Positions 43,930 to 54,395 of a stretch of 64,000 nucleotides of DNA are shown piece by piece. Every line of letters starts with the position of its first letter. Position 1 is the stretch's first letter. The DNA comes from Agapetus fuscipes (Eukaryota > Arthropoda > Insecta > Trichoptera > Glossosomatidae). The translations under genes were made by a program, and so were the position numbers. The stretch is from contig OX637339.1 of the NCBI GenBank assembly GCA_951799405.1, forward strand, positions 18,724,001 to 18,788,000. The letters are read 5' to 3'. The notes beneath the pieces were generated by a model. That model made no database searches. It saw only the letters and a program-made list of their open reading frames with translations, and was not told the DNA's origin.

Positions 43930-44150
43930 TCTAATCTAATCTAAGTTGCAAAGATATGTTACATTGGAGATTCACATTACATGCATTCTCACAACCAGGC
44001 ATGTACAAGTTCGCGCTTGCACATGCCTCATGTGAGCCTACATAAAAACCAAATCTCAAATGGACATACGCCCTGCAACTCTTGCCGTCCTTCCCTGTAA
44101 CAGGGGTGACATTGGCAAAGTGAACCATTTTTACAGCATGGGTCGTTTTG
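43930..44150 (-). mobile_element. Family T copy
   Basis: ATCTAATCTAATCTAAGTTG tail at left to TTTTTACAGCATGGGTCG. Confidence 0.85.
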
Positions 44151-44290
44151 ATTTTCATATTATGATCGTCCATAAAACGTTTGTGTCCAAAAATAAAAAA
44201 AAATAATAAAGAGTGAAAATAAAACATAGTTTTAAAAAGTAAATAAAAAAATATCATCCAAATTTTATTGAAACTAACATATCGCCACTC

Positions 44291-44519
44291 TAAAGGTAAA
44301 ACTGAATAAGTGCTGATTCACTGATTGAGAAATCATGTATAAAACATTGTATTGGGTGTAATTTTCCATAGTAAATTGACTTATTGTGAAGAAGTTCTAA
44401 TGACAAACTTATAAACTACAAGATTTCAGTGTTTTCTCTCCTAGAAAACTGGGGAAAATGTGCATTTATCTGAGATTCTCATGTGAGCTTAATATGTCAC
44501 TTGTTCAGTTTTACCTTTA
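44291..44519. mobile_element. MITE nu
   Basis: 22-bp ends with one mismatch: TAAAGGTAAAACTGAATAAG at left and CTTGTTCAGTTTTACCTTTA at right. No coding capacity. Confidence 0.85.
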
Positions 44520-44590
44520 AGGTATTGTTTTGAGGCTGACCCCATGCTGTAAAAATTTGATGAACTTTTGTCAGTGCCACCCGGATACCT
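44520..44590 (+). mobile_element. Family T head fragment
   Basis: GGTATTGTTTTGAGGCTGACC to TGTCAGTGCCACCCGG. Confidence 0.6.
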
Positions 44591-44951
44591 TGATTTCAAT
44601 CCTTTATTTAATAATGAAACCAACATGGCCGACCGTACACACACCATTCTTTCAATGGAACCAACATGGCCGACATTTTACACTGTATATTCTTTCTCAG
44701 TCCACATGCATTTTTTTAGACGTCGCTGACATTGCAGCTGTCGCACATAATTATTATAGCACATTAATAATTATTCTGGTATATTGTGCTTGCAGTTTGG
44801 TGACTATGAGGTCTACGTCCGTCATTCTGGTGACCTCTGGGCCGGCGATCCTCAACTATTCTTTCTATTTTTGATTCTTACAGCGGATTAAAAATTTCCA
44901 ACCTTTATCTATCTCTGTTAATCCATTCCACCAGTATGTGAGATCCTGTTT

Positions 44952-45238
44952 GGGGCCGTCCATAAATTACGTCATCTATTTTGGCCGATTTTCGACCCCC
45001 CTTTACAATCATCCTATAGTCATTATCTAATGACCCCCCTCCCCCCTCTTGCTGTAATAATAGATGAGCTTAATAATTAATAATGTTATATTACTTACAT
45101 AATATTTTGTATATTTTGTAGAAATTGGTATTTACAAGAACGACGTCACTTTTGGTACCGTACATCATTTACCTTCATCCGCAGACCAGACTCCCCCCCC
45201 CCCCCTTAATGCGAATGACGTAATATATGGACAGCCCG
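44952..45238. mobile_element. MITE epsilon-3
   Basis: GGGGCCGTCCATAAATTACG to ACGTAATATATGGACAGCCC; uninterrupted and same orientation as epsilon-1. Confidence 0.9.
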
Positions 45239-45344
45239 TTATCAATTCTACTGTCTCAATACATAATGGAACCAAGATGGCCGACCAGACCTACGCATCA
45301 TTCTTTTGATGGAACCAGGGTGATACACCGTTTATCTGTGCATA

Positions 45345-45585
45345 GCTTAACGCTACACATATAGTGTAACTTCTTGCCGCGTTTTTCTCCGAAGGGGTCG
45401 CGTGTGGCAAGTGGAACCTATTTATTTTTTATATATAAGAGGAACAGCCTTGCGCCAACCACTCTAGTTGAAGTGGGGGCTACCCAGCTCCCGAGGGGTT
45501 TACTAAGTGAACGTTGCCAGTATTTTATTTTTGCTTGGAAATAAACACTGAAACGGGAAATCATTACTGACGATCCGGACAATCC
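45345..45585 (-). mobile_element. SINE-A, head missing
   Basis: ACGCTACACATATAGTGTAA to GAAACGGGAAATCATTACTG. Confidence 0.8.
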
Positions 45586-45669
45586 ATCCTGCAATTTTAT
45601 GAAAGATAGCTTTCCTTTCCTAATGCCATATCTTTATTTATTCACCGCTTTCCCCCTTTAATTATATCC

Positions 45670-46115
45670 TTATCCTTATGATTTCTGATCAGTCGAAATT
45701 TACACACATTACTCCTCTTCTCCAGAAGTTTCACTGGCTCCGTATACCGGAGCGCATCGAGTTCAAAGTGTGCACGATGGTCCACAAAGCTTTATTTGGA
45801 AAAACACCCAAATATCTCGCTGATTTAATCAAACCAGTCACCCTCGGCAAAAAAAGCCTAACACTGCGCTCAGCTGAAACTGGAGCCAAATCAAGGATTG
45901 AAGAACCTATAAGAAGAGTTAAAACACAATATTTGGAGAGCGTGCATTTGCAGCTGCTGGCCCTCTGGCCTGGAACCACCTACCACATCATGTGAGAGAG
46001 CTAGAGGACCATGGAAAGTTCCGGAATGCACTGAAGACAAGCAAATTTCTGGCATCGTTTGCACCAGCGCCCTTGGAGTGACTACATCACGAAACGGCGC
46101 TATAAATAAATCATC
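45670..46115 (+). pseudogene. CR1-like LINE 3' end, frameshifted
   Basis: THITPLLQKFHWLRIPERIE and TLRSAETGAKSRIEEPIRR in one frame, then after a shift ELEDHGKFRNALKTSKFLAS and a stop near 46080. The 3' end is CACGAAACGGCGCTATAAAT plus ATCATC repeats. Confidence 0.85.
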
Positions 46116-46544
46116 AACTCATCATCTTCATATTTAATAGAACCAACATGGCCGCACCATCACGCATCATTTTTTTTACATAAAACCAAGATATCCAACC
46201 TCTCTTGCATCATTCTTTTCATGGATCCAACATGGCGGACATCTCGTGCACCATTCTTTCGATGCCACCAAGATGGCAGACTTTTCAGATTTTTTCCTCA
46301 ATCCACTCACATGTATTTTGAAATGTCACTGACACTGCAGCTGTGGCGTATAATGCTTACAGCACATTAATAATTATAATCATTGTAAGAACTACGTAGC
46401 ATATATTATATTGTGCTCGTCGTTTGGTGAATACGAGGTCTACGTCCGTCATTCCCGCGTCCTCTGGCCTGCTAGAGAACGGAGCGCGTGCGCACTTCGC
46501 ACCTGTAGGTACCAACTCAAAGCACGAGTTTAGTTTTTTTTTTT

Positions 46545-46625
46545 TACTCGACAGTATGTAAGGACCGAAAAAAATGGCGGCTGATCTGTAATGTAGGCGG
46601 CTAAGGCCAAGAATCAATTTTCATT
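46545..46625 (+). mobile_element. T-type LINE coding-end fragment
   Basis: AAAATGGCGGCTGATCTGTA to GCGGCTAAGGCC; the last codons and UTR start only. Confidence 0.5.
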
Positions 46626-46637
46626 TTTATAGATCTG

Positions 46638-46930
46638 TCCGGTCGATAGCTCACTTGGTAGAGTGCTTGCATTCCATGCCGTGAGCTCGGGTTCGAATCC
46701 CACCGAGGGTCTCAGGAATGATTTCGCGTTTCGGTGTTTATTTCAAACACGAAATTAAAATACCGCGCAAGGTTTACTCAGCCTTCACAAGAAATAAATA
46801 CAAGCCCTCTCGGGAGCTGGGAAACGCCCACTTCAACTGCAGTGGTCCCCTTACCTGTAAAAATAAATAAGTTCCGCTCGCCATATGCGATGCGACCCCT
46901 TCAGAGAGAGCGCTGTAAGAAGTATTTGTA
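46638..46930 (+). mobile_element. SINE-A
   Basis: CCGGTCGATAGCTCACTTGG head, box B intact; 3' end diverged (AGAAGTATTTG). Confidence 0.85.
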
Positions 46931-46934
46931 AAAT

Positions 46935-47235
46935 ATGTAATGTAAAATATATCACTCCATTCCTTTGAAGTCGATCTCCAAACTATGAGAACTTGGCGTT
47001 TTCATGACTCATTCCTTTGCCAAACTGCCCGTTTATGGAATGATCTACCAGTATCTTTGTTCCGTTCCCAATTTATTCCGGTTTCATTCAAAACCAACAT
47101 CAATCGCCACTTCCTTGCAGCGCCTCACGACAGAAGCAACAACACAAGCAACACCTCTGCGGCACCCTTCCAGGGTGACATAGACCCCAAGACTTGTATG
47201 AATTGGGAAGCCTCCCGCACAGGATTCCTTAAAAA
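46935..47235 (+). pseudogene. LINE gamma 3' end
   Basis: FLCQTARLWNDLPVSLFRSQ and FKTNINRHFL, then ACACCTCTGCGGCACCC and GAAGCCTCCCGCACAGG. A different subfamily from 40007-40478. Confidence 0.85.
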
Positions 47236-47236
47236 T

Positions 47237-47637
47237 ATATATCTCAAAGCAACATTGGGCGCGGTCAGTGCTTGGATGGGTAACCGCTCAGGTACACCGC
47301 GTGCCGTTGGCATCTTGGACCGGTCCGTAGTCCGTAGTGGCAACACTTCGGACTCGTAAATGGAAGGTTGTGGATTCGGATCCCGGCGGAGCACAAAAAT
47401 ATACCATTTATATTTTCAAATTTGCTCTTCGCTGAGTTGAAAAATTCATAAACCTTTACCAAAGACCGGTCATCCAGCCTTACAGCAACTGGGTCTTGCT
47501 TGAGTATTGGCGCTTTGTAGCGACAACCAAGCTCGTACACCTCTGCGTCATAGACCATACATAAACAAGTGTCATAGACCCCTAGAGTCTTTAGAATCTA
47601 GGGAGTCTCCCGCACAGGATTTCTTAAAAAAAAAAAA
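47237..47637 (+). mobile_element. 5S rRNA-tRNA composite SINE with LINE gamma tail
   Basis: 47242-47306 is the 3' half of a 5S rRNA (GGCGCGGTCAGTGCTTGGAT, ACCGCTCAGGTACACCGCG). After GGCATCTTGGACC comes a SINE-B (47312-47536), then the gamma 3' end (AGTGTCATAGACCCCTAGAG) and a 15-base A-run. The 5S part is 5' truncated. Confidence 0.85.
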
Positions 47638-47859
47638 AAATCTCGTCTTTGTATACGACTTGTATTTTTGTATGTATTTTTCACTACAAATTTCAGTGAT
47701 GGATGAAAACATGTTTGTCGTACCTCATTTATTTTAACAATGTTTATACTCAACCTAAAATATAACGTATATGAAAACTAAAACAGCGCCTCTTGTGAGC
47801 GCTACATTTTTTTTATTAAAACTCCACGTAGAGTTTTATTATTGTGATAATATTATTAT

Positions 47860-48145
47860 TTGCGCCTTATTCGTTTGTCATTGGCGATGGGGGGGTGGGT
47901 CCAGACACACTGACAGACGTTCGCGAGCACACTCGCCCCGAACGCGGAGACTCGGGGGGTGGGAGATTTCTGGGTCACACACCTCGCAAGGTCGCTTGGT
48001 CGATCACTCCTCTGTCGAAACTTCAGTGTCTGGACCGTTACTGTGACGTCACGAAGAGATGTTCGTGTCGGAGGATTGCCATTCAGACTATCAGGGGCGT
48101 GCATCCCATACAGGGCTGGGTGTCTATTCACGATAGGGGATAGAG
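47860..48145. repeat. Dispersed repeat shared with 50395-50640
   Basis: GTCGCTTGGTCGATCACTCC and CTTCAGTGTCTGGACCGTTA match GTCGCTCGGGCGATCATTCC and CTTCAGTGTCTGGACATGAC at 50540-50590. GC-rich open frames here have no recognisable domain. Confidence 0.55.
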
Positions 48146-48267
48146 AAGACTCATCTCGATTTTCCCCGAAAAAGGAATAAAGGTATTGTGCCTCACAATA
48201 CCATTTATTGCTTTTTCTGGTAAAATCTAAATTAATCTACTCTATCCCCTATCGTGAATAGACACCC
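48118..48267. repeat. Perfect 28-bp inverted repeat with inner hairpin
   Basis: Arms 48118-48145 and 48240-48267, beginning GGGTGTCTATTCACG, enclose ~94 bp that holds a second hairpin GGTATTGTG/CACAATACC at 48182-48202. Likely a small MITE. Confidence 0.85.
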
Positions 48268-48272
48268 TGGTA

Positions 48273-49042
48273 TTCACTATGCCGGTAGAGTAGAATTTGA
48301 CAGCCGTCCAATTTGGACGAATATGACCGAGATAAAACATCGGTCGCCTTTTGGAGGGGCAAGGTGTAAGTTTTGCCCCTCAGGGAGTATATAAAATACA
48401 AAAAAAACAACAAATGGAGAAACTGTAACGTATTCTCCAATGCGAGATATGAAATACCTAGATCTAGTGCCTATGGTATTTCTCTCTCAAACAAAAGCCA
48501 ACCTTCAATAGGTGGCTTTCAATTTTGGAGGACTTTCCCGTACCAAAGAAGCGAAAATCAAAAGGACCGCACTCACCTCAATCGTGCTTCTGGTCCAAGA
48601 TGATGCTCGTTCTCAGGATCCTGTGGTGCTAAGCTCTGTTCACAAACTGCCACACTTGCAAGTTATATGTAAAACAAACACACTCACTCACAGATTTTAA
48701 CGGTAAATTTCAAATCGGTCGAGAGACATATAAAAACGTGTCTACTTGCGAACACGACGGAAATGGAAGTCCTCAATTCATTACTAATCTCACGTTGCTC
48801 AGATGTCAAAAAAGTTGATAGTGACATCTTGCGATTTTTATCCGCACTTTTTTCAGTTTATGACAGACCAACATGAAATTCGCTTCTTAGACTAATTAAT
48901 TACAAATAAAACAGATGACGCTCAATTGTGCGTCACCACCTTTTTTAATCCCATACAAGTTGTGCTGGTTGTTTGAACTTCAAACGTGATTTCCCTACAT
49001 TCTAATTTTTTGAGTTATTGCTCTTTATGATTAAGCGTGCGA
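48273..49042. mobile_element. Decayed MITE eta-3, split
   Basis: 48290-48350 (GACAGCCGTCCAATTTGGAC, ATAAAACATCGGTCGCC) and 48939-49042 (ACAAGTTGTGCTGG to GATTAAGCGTGCGATAT) are consecutive in MITE eta. ~600 bp of unrelated sequence separate them. Confidence 0.6.
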
Positions 49043-49285
49043 TATCTTTGCAACTTAGATTATACTAAGCCACTTTCAGCCCATCCTTGTATGATAAGAT
49101 TGAGCAGGCTTATTTTTTGTTCCTCATAACGGGTCCAAGGTGAAGAACTTAGAAAACCTAATTCGAGGATGTTCGTTCCGAATGGATCCATGTAGAACGA
49201 CACGGTGACATGACGACACATGACAGAACATCACCATGACAAAATACCACAGAAAAGTACATCTTATCTAATCTAAGTTGCGAAT

Positions 49286-49541
49286 ATATCGCACGTTTAA
49301 TAATAAAGAGCATTAACTCAAAAAACATGAATGTTGGGAAATCACGTTTGAAGTTCAGACATCCAGTACAACTTGTATGGGATGAAAAAGGCGGCCGATG
49401 TTTTATCTCGGTCATATTCGTCCAAATTGAACGGCTGTCGCATTCTACTTATTCTTCTAGCATTGTTCTTGCGTTTTATTACAAAATCTCGATTTTTCCC
49501 AATTTTCGAGTTATTTCTCTTTATTATTAAACGTGCGATAT
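49286..49541. mobile_element. MITE eta-1
   Basis: ATATCGCACGTTTAATAATA / TATTATTAAACGTGCGATAT ends, 256 bp. Lies directly after a short family T tail (TCTAATCTAAGTTGC). Confidence 0.9.
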
Positions 49542-49564
49542 GTAACAACAAAAATACACATTTG

Positions 49565-49770
49565 TCGGTGTTATGGCCGCGGGGATCGAGTCATGTTATT
49601 TGGAACCGGATAACGTTGGTTCGAATCTCGCGACGATAACTTCGACCCTGGTTCAACAGATGCCGTTGCATGCACACAAGCTTCTGCTTTCGCTTGAAGA
49701 CAACTGGCCAGGCAAAATAGGTTGGTGGATTGCATTCCTTTCCACAAATTTATTGTTTTGAAAAAAAAAA
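49565..49770 (+). mobile_element. SINE-C copy
   Basis: ATGGCCGCGGGGATCGAG head, box B GGTTCGAATC, body GACCCTGGTTCAACAGATG and GGTTGGTGGATTGCATTCC, ending in a ~18-base A-run. Confidence 0.65.
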
Positions 49771-49777
49771 AAAAAAA

Positions 49778-49972
49778 AACATTAAATGCATTTTTACTAG
49801 CAGACTCGTATGAGTTCGCGCTTTTAAACATGCCGCATGTGAAGCTACAATATAAAATATAATCTCAAATGAACATAAGCCCTGAAAATCTTGCCGACCT
49901 TCCCTGAAACAGGGGTGACATTGGTAAAGTGAACCATTTTTTATAGTTTGGGTGGTCAGCCTCATAATTGTC
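49778..49972 (-). mobile_element. Family T copy
   Basis: AACATTAAATGCATTTTTAC to TGGGTGGTCAGCCTCATAA; no tail repeats. Confidence 0.8.
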
Positions 49973-49984
49973 AATTAAAAGTGT

Positions 49985-50385
49985 CGATATGTCATGTGAT
50001 GTTTTGTCATGTGATGTTTTGTGCTTGTGTAGTTTTTTCATAGTGACGTATTTTCTGTGTTGTTGTACTATCATTATGGTGTTCTGTCATGTGTCGTTCT
50101 GTCATGTGTCGTTCTGCCATGTGTCTTTCTGCCATGTCACATTATGTCATGTGTCGTTTTGTCACTGTGTAGGTGGTTTGTCACGTTCTGCCATGTGTCT
50201 TTCTGCCATGTCACGTTATGTCATGTGTCGTTTTGTCACTGTGTAGGTGGTTTGTCACGTTCTGCCATGTGTCGTTATGTCATACGTCGTTATGCCATGT
50301 GTCTTTCTGCCATGTTACTTTATGTCATGTGTCGTTTTGTCACTGTGTAGGTGGTTTGTCACGTTATGTCATGTGTGTAGATGGA
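49985..50385. repeat. GTCATGTGTCGTT minisatellite
   Basis: Short units (GTCATGTGTCGTTCT) in the left part and higher-order units of 74 and ~104 bp starting GTGTAGGTGGTTTGTCACG at 50167, 50241 and 50345. All frames stay open (Cys/His-rich) because of the unit composition. This is not a gene. Confidence 0.9.
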
Positions 50386-50637
50386 TGTCGTTGGCGTTTT
50401 GTTCCTCCCAACTTGTCCGAGGGACAAAAACTTTCCCACTTGGTAAACCTAATTCGAGCATGTTCGCCCGGAATATGCGTAGTTCGTATCGTATTTGTAC
50501 CAAGGGGGTGGGAAACACTAGGTCCACACACCTCGAAAGGTCGCTCGGGCGATCATTCCTCCGAATCTTCAGTGTCTGGACATGACTGTGGCGTCTATAC
50601 CCCAATGTATACACGTGTCGGAAGATTGCTATTAAGT

Positions 50638-51009
50638 CCATATCGACGGTTAAAATGACGTAGGGCAAAAGCGTCATTTTGGTCAAAAATGAGTTATGAA
50701 TGGTATGCGCTTACTCACATAGCTCTACGATGTTTTTTGTGTTGTTTATGCTCAAGCAAACAACTGCGTTTTCGAAGTATGTACGGTTTTGTTGTAACCG
50801 ACAAGATTTTGGCCTTTTTTTGTCCTAAAGGCGCTTGTGACATAAAAAATCTTAAAACTACATTGATAGGAATGTCAATAAATGCCTTTATTTTTTTAAT
50901 TTTAGAGCTGTTTTGATTTTAACGACATACATAAAAAAAAATGCTATTTTTCTGCAATTTCAAACTTTAAACTGATCTCCTGAACAATTTAGTTTTTAAC
51001 GGTCGATAT
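50638..51009. mobile_element. MITE theta-2
   Basis: ATATCGACGGTTAAAATGAC to TTTTTAACGGTCGATAT; uninterrupted copy of the 20298-21406 element, ~370 bp. Confidence 0.85.
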
Positions 51010-51014
51010 TTTCT

Positions 51015-51265
51015 GCAGATCTGCCTCCATTTCTTCCTATCTTTACATACCTCTTTCAATTCATTTATTTTCATCACCTTTTTATTCTTTTACACTCAAT
51101 CCCATTCTATCTCAATCTCCTCAATCTGATCGCTCCATAATTTTCTAGGTCATCCCTTACCTCTTTCTACTGACACACTTCCTCTGTATATATATACTTC
51201 GTCAGTCTATCATTATTCATTCTTTCCACACGCCCAAACCATTTCATCACATTCTTCGGTACCCC
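51015..51265 (-). mobile_element. LINE beta remnant
   Basis: Antisense of the RKKWRQ to GHVERM region: CTCCATTTCTTCCTATC, CATAATTTTCTAGG, CACGCCCAAACCATTTC. Decayed. Confidence 0.7.
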
Positions 51266-51498
51266 TCACAGTATTTTTGCAGCAATGGAGTCTTGGGATG
51301 CTATTTTCGTTATTAATAAATTCCAAGAAATACAACAACAACAAAAAAGAAAAACTGTCCTCGTGCTTTTCCCATTTTACTGCGTTTCATTTTGAAATGC
51401 ACGTTTTCGTTGGCATGCACGTGTTTTGTAGATTTAAGGTCACGTGGAAACTGCACACTTAACAAAATTAAAATAAAATAAATCCAGAAAAAATATAG

Positions 51499-51755
51499 AT
51501 ATCGCACGCTTAATAATAAAGAGAAATAACTCGAAAATTGGGTAAATCGAGATTTTGTAATACAACGCAAGAACACTGCGAGAAGAATAGGTAGAGTGCG
51601 ACAGCCGTTCAATTTGGACGAATATGACCGAGATAAAACATCGGTCGCCTTTTTCATCCCGTACAAGTTGTACTGTTGTCTGAACTTCAGACGTGACGTT
51701 TTGCCAACATTCTTGTTTTTTGAGTTATTGCTCTTTATTATTAAACGTGCGATAT
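51499..51755. mobile_element. MITE eta-2
   Basis: ATATCGCACGCTTAATAATA to TATTATTAAACGTGCGATAT; opposite interior orientation to eta-1. Confidence 0.9.
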
Positions 51756-51759
51756 TATG

Positions 51760-52615
51760 TAATCTGTGATTTGTAAGTATTAAAATTTGAGGCTCACATT
51801 ATTTTTGATACCTATACTTACCTAAGCAGGCACATGTAGACTTGTGCTTTCATTAATAAAACTTTCCACCACTTGTAAAAATATATAGCTTTGTATGAGC
51901 GTCCTTGTGAAGTAGTCCTTGTGTCACATCATTACGGGACGGATACGAAAAAGCGCTTGAGCATATCCCCCTGAAATATCAAGTGAACTTGCTGTACAAA
52001 TAGTGAAACTTCTTGTGAAACTATCTACAATTGAAGTTTACACGTCTGGCTGTTGATGCTGGAGAGTTGCTTTCCGGGGTCTGTAAGACCTAAAGCTTCA
52101 TGACGTTTCGCCTATGTTTACGATTAGCTTCTTCGGTGTGAAGGACATACCATGGTTTTATCAACGTCATCTTCATCACTTCACCTTCACGCTAAAGAAG
52201 CCCACCCTTAACATGAACGAAAAGTCTGAAAGATCCAGCTCCCATAGACCACAGCAACAGATCCTGGAAAGCAACTTTCCAGCATGAGAGAAGTATGTTA
52301 AAAGATACTGCAAAGATTCTGTCCACCCGTAGTGGAACGGTATCAGATTTTAAGTAACAGTTTCTTTCTACTAGTGGGAGGTCTGGTGTTGACGTGAAAT
52401 GATAGTAACGAAGCATTTTTTGTTCCCTTTTTTTGACATGGCTATCTATAGTCCCAACTCCAGAACCCTGTTCCCTCGAGATGAGAATCTGGCATATGTT
52501 TTAGCTTTATCTGAGGTCAGGAGTGAATGTTTTTGTGTGCATTTTCCTGGACTAATATAACACCTACTCATTTGGGTACCGCCCCTAATCTAGTTTTGAT
52601 TTTGTTGTTGTCAAA
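51760..52615. other. Intron sequence with a short dispersed repeat
   Basis: 52055-52100 and 52225-52290 (GAGAGTTGCTTTCCGG / GGAAAGCAACTTTCC) are inverted copies of a motif also at 26828. The rest is unassigned. Confidence 0.45.
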
Positions 52616-52616
52616 G

Positions 52617-52812
52617 TCCGGTTGATTGCTCAGTTGGTAGAGTGCTTGATTTCCATGCTGAGAGCTCTCTGTCAGAACTGATTTCCCGTTACGGAGTTAA
52701 TTTCAAACCGAAAATCACTCAGCCTTCACAAGTACAAGCACTACAACAAGTGTCATAGACCCCTAGAGTCTCTAGAATCTAGGGAGTCTCCCGCACAAGA
52801 TTTCTTTAAAAA
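52617..52812 (+). mobile_element. SINE-A head fused to LINE gamma tail
   Basis: TTGATTGCTCAGTTGGTAG head, shortened A body (CACTCAGCCTTCACAAG), then CACTACAACAAGTGTCATAG and CTAGGGAGTCTCCCGCAC and an A-rich end. Confidence 0.75.
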
Positions 52813-52957
52813 TAACGCAGTAATTTCTAACTCTATCAACCATAGACTTACACGTTGTTTCTTAAGGGACTTTTGATGTGTTGGCTTGTACATATACTTC
52901 ATATGTCATCGATGTCTGATCAGAGATGTTAATGTTTTCCGTTGTCTCTTGTTGCAG

Positions 52958-53091
52958 CTTACGGCAAGGTGTTTCTGGTCCGCAAATGCAACGGCGCCGA
53001 CAGAGGCTGTCTCTACGCCATGAAGGTCCTCAAGAAAATGGTGGTGGTGCAGAAGAAGAAGACAGCTGAGCACACGCGCACCGAAAGACAC
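52958..53091 (+). CDS. JIL-1: MSK/JIL-1-like kinase, exon 3
   Basis: Acceptor TTGTTGCAG, donor CAC|GTGAGC; enters phase 1, leaves phase 0. Completes the glycine loop (AYGKVF) and encodes the ATP-anchoring lysine in YAMKVLKK and the start of helix C with the EHTRTER motif typical of MSK N-terminal kinases rather than RSK. The preceding intron (24299-52957) is 28,659 bp. Introns 1 and 3-5 are 5330, 1304, 675 and 2685 bp. Confidence 0.95.
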
Positions 53092-53164
53092 GTGAGCTAC
53101 ACCAACACATTCTCCCATATTCCCTCCGTTTTCTCCTAATTTGTTAGTTTCAAATCCATCCATT

Positions 53165-53385
53165 AGGATTATCCAAATTGTGGCACAGAAAATATCAGGC
53201 CGCCCACCCAAAAGATGGAAGAGTAACTGGTCTTTTGCATCACAGGAGGGAGATACGCAGTAAACAGATCTTAATCTAATACAACTAGAAGAAGATCTAT
53301 CCCAACTTGAGAGAAAACATCTCTGTGTCAAGTTGTGCAAAGCAGACCCCACTGTTCTGATGCCGGTGCTTTCTTGAATATTGTG
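53165..53385 (+). mobile_element. Decayed LINE C-terminal fragment
   Basis: Reads RPPKRWKSNWSF, then after a stop LEEDLSQLERKHLC and CKADPT, resembling the KGRPPKRW...WRKLC end of LINE proteins. Weak. Confidence 0.35.
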
Positions 53386-53734
53386 AAGCTAGGATAGCTG
53401 CTTCCTTTATGAAGTGGCGTTTAAAATGGGTAGATTTGAGCTTACCATAATACAGTGAGAGCCTCTTCACATGCTCCGGTCCTGTGCCAAATTGGAAAGC
53501 GAAGTGTGTCGGGATACACCTTAGCTTTCACATGATCTGGCGAATTTTGTCCGGCAATCGCATACATACTCGTATGTCGACCGGGTAGATATTCCAAAAT
53601 AGCAGACATCGGATTGTTTTAAAGACTAAAAACTTTGGCAAAAAGCAGTATGAAATAAAGACGAGAAAACCAAAATAAATCAGATCCAATGGAGTGAATG
53701 TATGTACTTACCCTTTATATCAGCTTTATACTTT

Positions 53735-54165
53735 ATGGATGAAATGAAAGAAGTATGCAAGGACAGGAAGAAGTGGCGGCTAATCTGCAATGCTGATTTT
53801 TAATGTTGGTTTATTGGCTTGCTACATTTTTTGCATAAGACATTTTTTATTTTTTTTTTGTATAGATTTATTTTTAAGGTTTTGTTGTTTTCTTATACTT
53901 AAATGTTATTTATTACTCGTATTCCTTGACTTATAGGTTGGTATGAGGCTGACCACCCATACTGTAAAAAATGGTTCACTTTGCCAATGTCACCCCTGTT
54001 TCAGGGAATGTCGGCAAGAGTTGCAGGGCTTATGTTCATTTGAGGTTTGGATTTTATTTGTAAGTACACAATCAGCATTTGTAAGCGCGAACTACACGTG
54101 TTTGTTTGTGGGCATACATCTGAGAGCTTTAAATGAATATATCCTTGCAACTTAGATTATAGATT
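53735..54165 (+). mobile_element. Family T LINE 3' end, reference copy
   Basis: Begins in coding sequence (DEMKEVCKDRKKWRLICNA, stop near 53800), then ~140 bp UTR including TGCTACATTTTTTGCATAAG, TTCCTTGACTTATAGG, the T block (GCTGACCACCCATACTG, CCCCTGTTTCAGGGAA, GTAAGCGCGAAC) and TTGCAACTTAGATTATAG. It shows that T is a LINE 3' UTR and not an independent MITE. Confidence 0.85.
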
Positions 54166-54395
54166 ATAGATACAAGTTGCAGGAAATAAGTCAATTTCTA
54201 CCATCATACTCGTAATGCTGAATTCTCGAAGCAATCTTCCTATCCTACTACAAACAACCTTGGACATAATCTTCATGTTCCCTGAAGGAAGATTAAAAAG
54301 AGTCAATTATTAAATAATTGAATAGCTAGTTTATGTAATTTCCATGGTGCAATCAAGGTCTTTGAAATGTTAATATGTCGTTTGATTTTTCGCAG

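Larger units (their letters stand above)
44610..46470. repeat. ACCAACATGGCCGAC repeat block, interrupted
   Basis: Units of ~40 bp (GAACCAACATGGCCGAC...CATTCTTTT) at 44618-44680, 45268-45320 and 46139-46290. Segments 44690-44850 and 46290-46465 are diverged direct copies (AGCACATTAATAATTAT, GAGGTCTACGTCCGTCATTC). MITE epsilon-3, a SINE-A and a CR1-like LINE lie between. Confidence 0.7.

Noticed and set aside
49968..50658. Cys/His-rich ORFs of 92-161 residues
   Set aside because: Produced by the GTCATGTGTCGTT minisatellite in all three frames.
53740..54165. Family T as a DNA-transposon MITE
   Set aside because: No inverted ends; variable 5' truncation, simple-repeat tails, variable-length target duplications and continuity with an RT C-terminus indicate a LINE 3' end.
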